Shown: positions 16,960 through 25,386 of the stretch, piece by piece
Layout of the letters: every line of letters begins with the position of its first letter
How positions within the stretch are numbered: position 1 is the first letter of the stretch
Source of the DNA: Sulfobacillus acidophilus DSM 10332
Lineage (GTDB): Bacteria > Bacillota > Sulfobacillia > Sulfobacillales > Sulfobacillaceae
Reading direction: 5' to 3'
NCBI GenBank assembly: GCA_000237975.1
Contig: CP003179.1
Location: forward strand, 2,232,001 to 2,296,000
Length of the DNA: 64,000 bases
Notes under the pieces: generated by a model
What the model saw: only the letters and a program-made list of their open reading frames with translations
Database searches by the model: none
What the model was told of the DNA's origin: nothing
Position numbers and translations under genes: made by a program

Positions 16960-17847
16960 TCACGAAAAATTCCCAAAGGCCCGCCGTGCCCATTCGGCGG
17001 CACCCCATACCGGCTCGCGAGACGCGAGACTCAAGGGAACACCGGAACACGACCACCGTGCCGAAAGGTACTCCAACCAAAACGGTGCCAGCCCCCCGGC
17101 CAAACCGCCGATCGCCGACCGATCCAACCCCAGGCGCCGACAGACCTGATGCAACTGCCGGTGTACTTCGGCCCCTTGGCGGTCGATGATGGCATGCGCT
17201 ACCGGGTCGGTACCGGCCAGCCGCACGACCCACGGGGCCAAATCGGCTACTGTTCTCCAGTCAAACGCCTCGTCATAAACCCGGGAAATCAGCCGTTCCG
17301 CCGAGTCCACCCCGGCCCATTGTAGCACCGGTCCGACCAGCAACGTCTCCGGACCGATATGCTGAAGGGCGTTCAACGTGGCCTTAATGGCTTCCCGGCC
17401 CAATTCCAGCCCGGACCCGGGATCGCCTAGGCGCCAGCCATATCCTCCGACTTTCAACGCCTGTGTCCCGTTCTCCCCGTAGACTACAGATCCCGTACCG
17501 AATATCCCGATAAACCCTGGACGGAATGCGGTCAACGCCCCCCAGGCAATCCGATAGTCGCCGACCACCAGCACCGGTCCCCCTATACGGGGAACAGCCG
17601 ACGTTTGCCAAAACCGGGTGACTTGCGGCCGATCGGCACCCGCCATCCCCAACACGCCACCGGTAACCGAATCCGTCCAGGTCGCCAACGCCTCTTCTAA
17701 ACTTGCCCGGGCACGCTCTTCGCCCACTACCAGAACGTTGGACGGTCCTCCCTCCCCGCGGTACACGACGCTTCCGGTGTCGTCCAGCACTAATGCGCGG
17801 GTATGACTGCCGCCTCCGTCAATTCCGAGATAATACCGTTCGCTCAA
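16960..17847 (-). CDS. BadF/BadG-type N-acetylhexosamine kinase, MurK/NagK-like
   Basis: ASKHA-fold kinase of 295 residues. The phosphate-1 loop is YYLGIDGGGSHTRALV, the central glycine region is GIFGTGSVVYG and the adenosine motif is AIGGLAGGLAPF. In Clostridium acetobutylicum a related enzyme, MurK, phosphorylates both MurNAc and GlcNAc. Here no PTS is seen and an ABC transporter is present, so an intracellular kinase is needed to make MurNAc-6-P and GlcNAc-6-P. The TTG at 17847 has GGAGGG nine bases upstream and gives the usual N-terminus. An earlier TTG at 17877 is less likely. Located just upstream of the murR control region. Confidence 0.87.
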   Translation of the reverse strand: MSERYYLGIDGGGSHTRALVLDDTGSVVYRGEGGPSNVLVVGEERARASLEEALATWTDSVTGGVLGMAGADRPQVTRFWQTSAVPRIGGPVLVVGDYRIAWGALTAFRPGFIGIFGTGSVVYGENGTQALKVGGYGWRLGDPGSGLELGREAIKATLNALQHIGPETLLVGPVLQWAGVDSAERLISRVYDEAFDWRTVADLAPWVVRLAGTDPVAHAIIDRQGAEVHRQLHQVCRRLGLDRSAIGGLAGGLAPFWLEYLSARWSCSGVPLSLASREPVWGAAEWARRAFGNFS

Positions 17848-17880
17848 TGTCCGTGACCCTCCGTCGGTCCTCAACAAATA

Positions 17881-17909
17881 TTGACCCCAGTATATATGAC
17901 CAGGGTCAA
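17881..17909 (-). promoter_or_regulatory. Inverted repeat upstream of the kinase gene
   Basis: TTGACCC and GGGTCAA form a perfect seven-base inverted repeat separated by 15 bases that include TATACT on the minus strand. It may be an operator overlapping a promoter. The distance from TTGACC to TATACT is too short for a normal promoter, so only the repeat is firmly seen. Confidence 0.35.
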
Positions 17910-17936
17910 GCGAATGTCGTCCCTTCTAGAGGATTT

Positions 17937-18785
17937 TTATAATTCGCGCTCCGCCTCGGGAATGAAATAATCGAAAATAGCCCGGCTGACCCGCGGTAAA
18001 ACCTGAAACGCTTCCGTATCGACATGAAAGCGTCGGTCCTTAGAAGCTTCGCTCATAATCGCGACGGCATAATCACCCCACGGGGATATCACCAGGCCCG
18101 CGTCGTTTCGAATCCCGGTTAACGAACCGCTTTTGCTAGCCACGGTGACGATCGGTATCTCCCGATCATTATCATCCAACAAGTCATACGGCAAGTAACG
18201 GGTCAATAGGGTCTGGTATTGCTGGTGGCGAAGAATCTCGACCGCTATGCCGGCATGGCGGGAATCCAAGACGGTATTGAAATACAGGCTTTTAAGAAGT
18301 TGTACCAAATCAAAGGGCGAACTCAAGCCTAGGGGATCCGGACTGGAAAAATCAATCCGGCGCATGACCCGAGTCTGCATAAGCCCCATATCATGACAGG
18401 TTTGGTTGACCGCCTCAATGCCGATCGTCCGGAGCACCATGTTCGTCGCCACATTGTCACTGACGATTACCATGAGGGTCAGCACGTCTTTAAACGGCAA
18501 GGTAACCCCGGGCGTCAGATATTGTAGGACCCCGGACCCCGGCACTCCATCGTCACGTCGGTATTCAACCGGTTCGGTCAAGGCATGAACGCCCTCTTGG
18601 CATTGTCGCAAAGCTTCCGTCAAAATCGGCAATTTCATCACCGAGGCGGTTTCCCAAGCGGTCTGAACGTCGCCGAACGAAACCGTCTCCCCGGTTCCCA
18701 AGTGCTCGGCATAGACCGCGTAACGACCGCTGAATTCGCGTTGAACCGCCATGAGTTCATTATCCAGGGTTTGCATAGCGTTCAT
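17937..18785 (-). CDS. Class A beta-lactamase-like serine hydrolase without signal peptide
   Basis: Protein of 282 residues with the three class A boxes in order: SVMK at residues 48-51 (nucleophile Ser and Lys), SDN at 109-111 and KSG at 218-220. No signal peptide or lipobox is visible, so it is probably cytoplasmic or exported by another route. The ATG follows GGAGAGAG. It is the first gene (minus strand) of the salvage island. It could be a peptidoglycan-peptide hydrolase rather than a resistance enzyme. Its substrate is unknown. Confidence 0.85.
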   Translation of the reverse strand: MNAMQTLDNELMAVQREFSGRYAVYAEHLGTGETVSFGDVQTAWETASVMKLPILTEALRQCQEGVHALTEPVEYRRDDGVPGSGVLQYLTPGVTLPFKDVLTLMVIVSDNVATNMVLRTIGIEAVNQTCHDMGLMQTRVMRRIDFSSPDPLGLSSPFDLVQLLKSLYFNTVLDSRHAGIAVEILRHQQYQTLLTRYLPYDLLDDNDREIPIVTVASKSGSLTGIRNDAGLVISPWGDYAVAIMSEASKDRRFHVDTEAFQVLPRVSRAIFDYFIPEAEREL

Positions 18786-20056
18786 GCCGCTCTCTCCAAC
18801 CTGCTTTCGTCCCGTATACCAACAGAGTCACCGAAGTCCGGACGGTTTGCAAGCCGTTATTTTTATTTCTCCGACAAAACCTTCTGTCATCTATTGGAGA
18901 AAATGTCCAAGTCACACGGCCGAAGGCCGCCCCGCAGGTCCAATTCGCGACCCCCCTAACCGAGACGAACCGAATCCGGTACTCCCGTTGGAGAGTCGGT
19001 AGCCACCGGACAGATGACAGTGCCTGTCAACAAAGTTTTTTCGATCCTTTAATGAATTGTCATGTAACGGTCATGTTGGAGCCGTTAAATAGGGATACAC
19101 CCTTTCTCTCATGTTACACGGTAACCCGCACCGGTGCCAGAACGGTGCGGCGCGCCGTTTTGCGCCCAGCGGCTCCCTAAATGTGATCATTGACTTGCCG
19201 TTGGTCGAACGGGATTCTGAGGCGATAGATGCCGAGAACGTACCCCCATGTACCCGTAGAGGTCTTTGTACGATAGTGCAGCTGTCGCCGGGGACTTATG
19301 ATGCCTAGTGCTGGCAGGAACCGGTACCTGTCCGAAGACCGACGGAATGTTGCTGGCGGCGCACCCCTGTAGTCCGTAGCATAACACAAACCGATCACCC
19401 CGTTTCTCAGGCCCGAACGCCCCCCGGCATCGCACTAATTGGCCCGGGGCATCGCCCGGCCGAGCCAGCTGTGGCAAACCGAAATCAGCTTAGGATATTC
19501 AACGCCTCGGTTAAGGCCAGGGAAGCCGTTTTAGACCACAAATGTCTGAGTCGGGAATTTGCCGACCTATGCAGAAACCTACGTGGTGGTAACCCGATAT
19601 CTATAACCAGCACCGCCTTCATGGATACTTAAGATATCGGTCTCCGCCCAAATACGGTAATCCGTAACGAAAGGCCAAGCGCACAATAATCCCTGTTGTG
19701 TGCGTAATCGCCTCAAAGCGCTCGCCATTGCCCCAGTAGAGAACCCTGATGTCAAAAAACGGGGGCCGGTCCGCCCGGCGACTACGGCCCATCCGACCGA
19801 ACAGGCCGCCGCACAACTCCGCGCTGCGGCGCGTGAGGGACAATACCGGGCCCCGGAACACCACGTGACCCGCCCTCCAGAATGGCAGGCGCAAACCGGA
19901 TGACGCGGGGTCAGCGGTCAATCCTTGATCCGCTGAACAAGGGGCCCATGAAAAATTTCGGACTACTTGACCATCCTTCTGCATACAATGACCGTAGGCG
20001 TTTGTTGACAAGCTCGGAAGGATGGCTCATGATGAGAAAAAATCGGAAGCTAAATA
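18786..20056. other. Gene-poor decayed stretch, no gene supported
   Basis: About 1.27 kb between the serine hydrolase and the toxin-antitoxin remnant. Several open frames of 60-130 codons exist but none shows a credible ribosome site, codon pattern or family motif. Fragments on the minus strand around 19190-19480 and 19620-19900 look like broken coding sequence, perhaps an old transposase, but I could not identify a family. A hairpin-like repeat CAGCGG/CCGCTG lies near 19910-19940 without a T-run. Confidence 0.5.
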
Positions 20057-20070
20057 GGGGGGCACGGAGA

Positions 20071-20220
20071 ATGGCGAAACACGTGAAGACCCAAGAACGG
20101 GTTGATATTTCTCAAGTCACCATTCCCCCCGCTTCGGAGGTCAACGCGGAATTCATGAAAGTTGGCGATAACATCCAGAAGCGCCACATCGAAGCATTCA
20201 AGCGATTAGCTGATCGTTAA
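20071..20220 (+). CDS. Small antitoxin-like protein paired with the Doc/Fic gene
   Basis: A 49-residue charged protein ending HIEAFKRLADR. The ATG at 20071 follows a GGGGGG stretch by eight bases. Its TAA stop overlaps the ATG of the next gene by one base (TAATG), the tight coupling typical of type II toxin-antitoxin pairs. The sequence does not obviously match Phd; the antitoxin role is inferred from the coupling and size. The frame is also open upstream (ATG near 20030). Confidence 0.6.
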   Translation: MAKHVKTQERVDISQVTIPPASEVNAEFMKVGDNIQKRHIEAFKRLADR

Positions 20221-20623
20221 TGCGTTGGGTGTCGTTCAAAGAAGCCATTCTGTTCCAAGAACGGGTGGTCTGCGAAACCGGCGGAATCATCGGAGTCCTC
20301 GATCAAGGAAAATTAGAGGCCGCCCTTGCGCGGCCTCTCACTATGGTATTCGCTACGATCCCTTTCCGACGCCAGCCTTGAAAGTCGCTGCCCTCATTGA
20401 GAGTATTATCACCACCCACCCCTTTCTCGATGGCAATAAGCGGACAGCAATGCGATTAGGTTTAGCGCTTTTAGAGTTCAATTTTCCGCCAAAAATCACA
20501 GCGTCAGATAACGACATTGAGTCCATCGCCGTCGGGGTAGCCGAAGGAACGGTGACCCTCGCAGAAGTCGCGCGATGGCTTGAAAGGCTTTATGCGTGCT
20601 CGAATCAGGCCCCCATCGAATAA
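20220..20623 (+). pseudogene. Doc/Fic-family toxin with a frameshift
   Basis: The N-terminal part from the ATG at 20220 reads ILFQERVVCETGGIIGVLDQ and LEAALARPL. At about 20338 the frame shifts by one base. The second frame continues HYGIRYDPFPTPALKVAALI and contains the Fic/Doc motif HPFLDGNKRTA before a stop at 20623. Joined, the two parts make a complete death-on-curing protein of about 134 residues, so one base appears to have been lost. A GAGGCCGC/GCGGCCTC hairpin (20316-20337) lies just before the break. The toxin would target translation by Fic-type modification if intact; here it is probably inactive. Confidence 0.8.
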
Positions 20624-20805
20624 GAGCGAGGTAGCGTACCGACGCGCGCCCATCACAATTCGTTGAAATCCCGGAGGGGGTCGAGTAGGAATTCTTCCGT
20701 CGATTGCCTGGGATTTTCTGCTTTTAAAACAAATGGCAACAATCCCGAAGGGAAAAGAAGGCTCCTTATAGGCGCTGTCTATAAGTCACCTGAACGGGTG
20801 ACGGT
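20624..20805. other. Short spacer before the IS256 remnant
   Basis: No gene or RNA recognised. Confidence 0.4.
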
Positions 20806-21690
20806 TCGGCGTCTACAATGTCTCGTCAAGTGGTGGAAATTCAGTCTCCGAGGATTTGGTAGTTTCAAGTGGTATGCGTCAAATACGGATTCAGCCTCCG
20901 CAACTCCGGTGGGTCAGGGCGCCGAAGTTTATCCATCGACGCGTGACTAAAATAGCGCCGAAGAAAGGCCGCCCAATTCAAGACCGTTCCATCCTGGGAA
21001 TCGGGAAAATCCCGACCACATCCGCGCGGCGGCCCAAGTCCTTGTTCAGGCGTTCTAACGGATTTGTCGAATGAACGTATTGCCAATGCTCTTTCGGAAA
21101 CGTTATGTCCGTCGGCGCCCCCGGCTTCCCGAACTTCGGCGGCTTCGGGAAACTACTACCCATGCCAATTCTTCTTGGGATTTGGCCTGGTCCGGCTGCA
21201 TAACCATCGGTTTCCCCGGCGCCGCGATTAAGGCTTACAAGGACCGCGAGACCTGAGCCAATCCATGGCCCATAAAATGAACCCGACAGCGTTGCCACGT
21301 GGCACCCGGGGAGCACTAGCCAAATACCGGCTATGAGCGTCAGGGATCACGAGCTTGACCCGTGCGCCATTATCTCCCGTAAAAAGGCCGTGCCAACGGT
21401 CGCGTCCTCACTATCGGATAGCGGGCACGCCGATCGCGACTACAAAGCCCTGCTGTATACGCGGTCCCCTTTCCGGACTTTCCGGGACTTGGCGTCGATC
21501 CGGACGTAGGGGGATAAGCCCTCAAGCGTTCGCCCCCGAAAATTTTGGACCCGTTCGTTCTAGCCTTGACACAGGGCGGATACGTGCCTACACCCGCGAC
21601 ATTGGCTTCTGCATCACCGACCAAGGCTTACTCATCCGTCGCCATGGTTCTAAAAAGTCCGGGACATACGAGCCTTTCCGGAGTTTCGGG
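20806..21690 (-). mobile_element. IS256-family transposase remnant
   Basis: The minus strand carries a multiply frameshifted Mutator/IS256 transposase. Recognisable pieces in order are YVRIDAKSRKVRKGDRVYS near 21490, LVIPDAHSRY near 21340, WQRCRVHFMG near 21285 and HSTNPLERLNKDLGRRADVV near 21050, followed by GIFP. The last piece is the family's C-terminal signature. At the low-coordinate end, TCTCGTCAAGTGGTGGAAA near 20821 resembles IS256 terminal repeats. Stops and indels between the pieces mean the element is dead. The matching opposite terminal repeat was not found. Confidence 0.8.
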
Positions 21691-21722
21691 ATCTCGATGA
21701 GCGTTAAGTGTCTTGGGCCGTC

Positions 21723-22223
21723 TCAAGATTCCGGCGGTTCAAGAGTCGTTCGGAGCAGGGTGACAAACCGCTGGCCCCCGTCGGCCAAATCGGCTTCCAA
21801 CGCTCGCCGAAGGGCGGCCGCCAGCGCCGGGTCGGTACCGCCGGTGGATACGGCCAGATGAAACGGAGGCCGGTCCACGCTGGCGGGTACCATAAACCGG
21901 CACCCGTCCGGATCGTCGGCCTGGTTGACCCATACGCCGGCTTCTTCCGCTTCCTGCCGGACCAGGCGATTGACCGCGGGTCGGTTGGTGGCGGCAAACA
22001 CCAACACCGGACGTATGCGGACAACGTCCCCGGGTTCATAAGCACGGTTTATCCAAATCACGTCGTTCTGGACCAACTCCGGATGAAGGTCGGGGCTGAT
22101 GACGGTCACGTCGGCACCCGCCTCCCGCAATCGGCGGATTTTTCGAAGGGCCACCCGACCCCCTCCGACCACCAGGCACGGCTGTTTCTCCAACCGCAAG
22201 AACACCGGATAAAGATTAGTCAT
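21723..22223 (-). CDS. Precorrin-2 dehydrogenase (SirC/Met8 N-terminal type)
   Basis: NAD-dependent oxidation of precorrin-2 to sirohydrochlorin, the substrate of CbiX. The 166-residue product has the Rossmann motif VVGGGRVALRKI, VISPDL, FAATNRPAVN and WVNQADDPDGCRFMVPA. It lacks the ferrochelatase and methyltransferase modules of CysG, so it is a stand-alone dehydrogenase. The ATG at 22223 follows GGGGGAT and overlaps the preceding gene by eight bases; the frame open to 22322 would overlap more. It is the last gene of the cobalamin operon. It could also serve siroheme synthesis. Confidence 0.9.
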   Translation of the reverse strand: MTNLYPVFLRLEKQPCLVVGGGRVALRKIRRLREAGADVTVISPDLHPELVQNDVIWINRAYEPGDVVRIRPVLVFAATNRPAVNRLVRQEAEEAGVWVNQADDPDGCRFMVPASVDRPPFHLAVSTGGTDPALAAALRRALEADLADGGQRFVTLLRTTLEPPES

Positions 22224-23955
22224 AAAAATCCCCCGGACGTCCCCAGCATTCCCGGTAAATAACCTCCGCCAGCGGCAGCCGCCGGGCCCAGCCGGCCCGT
22301 TGTAATCCCGGTTCGTCAGCAAAATGCGGCGTATAGCCGAGACTCAAGAGCGCCACCGGATCCACCGGTTCCGGAATGCCCAAGATGTCCCGAATGTCTT
22401 CTTTTCGGTACATACTGACCCACCCCGCGGCTACCCCTTCGGCCCGTGCCGCCAGCCAGATGTTTTCGATGGCGCAGGCCACCGACATCAGATCGGTTTC
22501 TAAAATGGTGTTCCGTCCCAGCACATGAGGACCTCCGCGTTGGCGGTCCAGCGTCACGCAGAGCGTTGCCGGCGCTTGCTTCAGCCCTTCGACCTTTAAC
22601 CGTAAATAATGCGCTTGCCGGATGCCGGAATAATTCTCGGCCGCCCGAACCCGCTCCCGGTCCACCACGGTATAAATCCGGTCCAACGTGGTCCGGTCGG
22701 TCACCACGATGAAGTTCCACGGTTGCATAAACCCCACCGAGGGCGCCAAATGCCCCGCCCGCAAGATCCGTTGCAAGACGTCGTGCGGGAGCGGATCGGG
22801 CAAAAACACCCGCACGTCGCGCCGGGCCTCGATCACCCGGTAGACGGCAGCCCGCTCGCTGTCGGAAAAATCGCGGGCAACCGGGGGGCTTTCGGCCGTC
22901 AACCGTTTCGGCGTCTCGGCCGGCGGGTGGCCGACCGGTGTGACCCGGGCATCTTCAAACGTGGCGGTTTCCGCCATGACCCGCCCGGCCAGCCGGATTA
23001 AGGGATAGGCGAAGAGCGCGCCCGAGCCTTCCCCGAGCCGAAGCTCCAAATCCAGTAACGGGGTTAAGCCGAGTTCATCCAGCACGCGTCGGTGGCCGGG
23101 CTCGGCCGACCGGTGCGACGCCAACAAGACGTCTCGGGCGGCCGGATCCACCCGGGTTGCCCATAAGGCGGCCACTCCGGTAATAAAGCCGTCCAGCACC
23201 ACCGGCATCCGATGCCGGGCGGCTTCCAGGACGGCCCCGGCCAAGGCCGCAATCTCAAATCCGCCGAGACGCGCCATGGCATCCCAGGGGTCCTGCATCG
23301 CCTCGGGATGACGGGCCAGCGCCTGTCGGATCACCCTCTCTTTATGTGCCAACGCCCGATCGTCGAGGCCGGTTCCCCGTCCCAGCACCTCGGCCGGATC
23401 CACGCCCAGTAAGACGGCGGCCAAGGCGCTGGCGGCGGTGGTGTTGCCGATACCGAGCTCTCCCAACAAAAGTATGTCATGACCGGCCCCCACCGCCCGG
23501 CGCACTCGCTCTTGCCCGATGTCGACCGCCTGTCGGGCCTGTTCCGGGGTCATGGCCGACTGTTCGACAAAGTTTTGGGTGCCCCATGCCACTTTGGCGT
23601 TTAGTACCGCCGGATGGCGCACGGCCCGGGCTATGCCGACGTCCACCACTTCGATGGGAATTCCCTGGTTTCGCGCCAACACACTGCTGACCGCGGTCCC
23701 CATCGCCAGATTGACCGCCATTTCTTCGGTGACCTCGGGGGCATAGCGTGACACCCCCTCCTCGGCCACACCATGATCGGCGGCAAACACCAATAACATC
23801 GGCTGTTCCGTTCGGGGAATGACACGTCCGGTGATCTTCGCCAGCCGGACGATAACAGGTTCCAGCCGCCCCAAACTGCCGAGCGGTTTGGTTAGTTGGT
23901 CCAATCGGGCCTGAGCCCGCTCTTCAATAGTCTCTCGTTCACGTGGTTCGTCCAT
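22216..23955 (-). CDS. CobT-BluB fusion protein
   Basis: One 579-residue polypeptide. Residues about 1-345 are nicotinate-nucleotide:dimethylbenzimidazole phosphoribosyltransferase (CobT): TKPLGSLGRLE, FAADHGVAEEGVS, GELGIGNTT and the GEGSGA catalytic region near residue 308. Residues about 363-579 are BluB, the flavin enzyme that fragments FMN to dimethylbenzimidazole: ARRDVRVF, GHLAPSVGFMQPWNF, GWVSMY and LSLGY. The fusion would hand dimethylbenzimidazole straight to the enzyme that activates it as alpha-ribazole phosphate. BluB needs oxygen. The ATG follows AGGAGG by five bases, nine bases after the permease stop. No internal start with a good site was noticed at the junction. Confidence 0.93.
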   Translation of the reverse strand: MDEPRERETIEERAQARLDQLTKPLGSLGRLEPVIVRLAKITGRVIPRTEQPMLLVFAADHGVAEEGVSRYAPEVTEEMAVNLAMGTAVSSVLARNQGIPIEVVDVGIARAVRHPAVLNAKVAWGTQNFVEQSAMTPEQARQAVDIGQERVRRAVGAGHDILLLGELGIGNTTAASALAAVLLGVDPAEVLGRGTGLDDRALAHKERVIRQALARHPEAMQDPWDAMARLGGFEIAALAGAVLEAARHRMPVVLDGFITGVAALWATRVDPAARDVLLASHRSAEPGHRRVLDELGLTPLLDLELRLGEGSGALFAYPLIRLAGRVMAETATFEDARVTPVGHPPAETPKRLTAESPPVARDFSDSERAAVYRVIEARRDVRVFLPDPLPHDVLQRILRAGHLAPSVGFMQPWNFIVVTDRTTLDRIYTVVDRERVRAAENYSGIRQAHYLRLKVEGLKQAPATLCVTLDRQRGGPHVLGRNTILETDLMSVACAIENIWLAARAEGVAAGWVSMYRKEDIRDILGIPEPVDPVALLSLGYTPHFADEPGLQRAGWARRLPLAEVIYRECWGRPGDFYD

Positions 23956-23964
23956 AAAGACCTC

Positions 23965-25386
23965 CTAGCCCGGGGGTGACGTCGTCCGGGTAACACCCGG
24001 GTCCGTATCCGGCTCATAAATATAGTATCCGGCCTCCGAGCGGTGACGCCGTCCCGCCCACGCCATGAATCCCACGCCGCCCGCCAACATGGCCCCGATG
24101 ACCCATAAAAGCCCGTGGCCGAGCACCTGTCCGCCGTACCGGAGGAAAATAACCACCATCGCAACCAGCCACACCGCCGTTAGAAAGGATACGGCACGTA
24201 GTCCGCGGTGCCGGTGGCGATCCCAGCTGTGCGGCAGACTGTATCGATGGGGACGGCCTAAAAACACGCTGGCGGTGATGCTGTCAAAGAGAAATTCCAA
24301 GACCAGAAAAAACCCGGCCGAACTCAACACCAGCTGAAACAGCCCATTGACCGAGGGCCAAATCAGATTGACCCAAACGACCAACAGAGCCCCCGCCGCC
24401 GGTGCGAAAATCGCCCAGGCCGGAGCATGAAAGCGATTAAGGCGCGAAAACGCGGCCGGTAACAGCCGATCCCGTCCCATGGCATAAAGCGCTCGGGACA
24501 AAATAAACGTGGTCAGCCAGAGCGATCCGGCGGTCGATGCCAAAATCGGCACTAACGCCCAATGGCTGTGACGGGGCAGCACCGCATGGGCCCAGACCAA
24601 TAAAACGTCGGGACTCGCGGCAAGGGAGGCGACAGGCACGTTATGCAGCAACACGGTCCACGCCAGCCCGTAATAGAAGAGGACGGCCAAGGCCCCGATG
24701 AGCCCGGCGGTGCCCGGTCCGTGCCGCGGTTTTCGCGACTCTTCGGCCGCGTAGCTGTCAATTTCCCAGCCGTCGACGATGGTGGCGGCCACCACCATCG
24801 CGACCCCTAAGTGCGTAACCGACCAGGAAGACCGGCCGACCGAAACCGTCGGATGCCAGTGCTGCAGGCCCAACACGCCCATCGCCACAACGGCCGCTAC
24901 CTCCAACAGCAAAAAGCCTTGGGTGACCCATGCGGTCACTCGGCTGCCAAGCCATAATACCAGACCAGAAAATACCATCCAGGCCGTTCCGGCCGCCACC
25001 ACCGCCACCGGGGCGGGCGCCGCGTCGCCTAATAGCGCCAGCGTTTGTTCGGCGGCCGGGATGACAATCGGCGGAATCGACCAGAAATAGGCCATCAACA
25101 AAATCCACGATTGAAAATGGGACGCACGCACCCCGAGCACCCGGCGCGACCAGTGGTAGGAGGCGCCGGCGTGGGGAAAATGCTGGTTCATCACCCGAAA
25201 AATCGTCGCGCTCAAGATAAAGGGTACGGCCACCGCCATGATGGCCTCAATCACATGGGGGCCGACCAATTCCACCAAAAGTTGCCCGGCGGCCGCGATG
25301 CTAAACAGCGGGGCAACGCTGGAAATCGACAGCACGGACAGGTCCGGTAACGATAATTGGGGCAGAAAACGACGCTCTTTAATCAT
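23965..25386 (-). CDS. APC-family permease inside the cobalamin operon
   Basis: Integral membrane protein of 473 residues and about twelve hydrophobic segments. The APC superfamily pattern is visible: SLPDLSVLSISSVAPLFS at the N-terminus, FPHAGASYHWSRRVLG and DGWEIDSYAAEESRKP in the helix 6-7 region. Its ATG at 25386 overlaps the cbiA stop (ATGA), so it is translationally coupled. The substrate is unknown. Its position between cbiA and cobT-bluB suggests a precursor or product of cobalamin synthesis, or an amino acid needed for the nucleotide-loop linker, but this is inference. Confidence 0.85.
   Translation of the reverse strand: MIKERRFLPQLSLPDLSVLSISSVAPLFSIAAAGQLLVELVGPHVIEAIMAVAVPFILSATIFRVMNQHFPHAGASYHWSRRVLGVRASHFQSWILLMAYFWSIPPIVIPAAEQTLALLGDAAPAPVAVVAAGTAWMVFSGLVLWLGSRVTAWVTQGFLLLEVAAVVAMGVLGLQHWHPTVSVGRSSWSVTHLGVAMVVAATIVDGWEIDSYAAEESRKPRHGPGTAGLIGALAVLFYYGLAWTVLLHNVPVASLAASPDVLLVWAHAVLPRHSHWALVPILASTAGSLWLTTFILSRALYAMGRDRLLPAAFSRLNRFHAPAWAIFAPAAGALLVVWVNLIWPSVNGLFQLVLSSAGFFLVLEFLFDSITASVFLGRPHRYSLPHSWDRHRHRGLRAVSFLTAVWLVAMVVIFLRYGGQVLGHGLLWVIGAMLAGGVGFMAWAGRRHRSEAGYYIYEPDTDPGVTRTTSPPG

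Noticed and set aside
19010-19050. TTGACA on the minus strand near 19025-19030 as a promoter for the serine hydrolase gene
   Set aside because: No -10 hexamer occurs at a proper distance.
19619-20011. A 130-codon minus-strand open frame
   Set aside because: No ribosome site or recognisable motif. It may be broken coding sequence, but no function can be supported.
20316-20337. Hairpin near the toxin frameshift as a programmed-frameshift signal
   Set aside because: The stem lies upstream of the break, whereas stimulatory structures for -1 frameshifting lie downstream of a slippery site, and no slippery heptamer is present.
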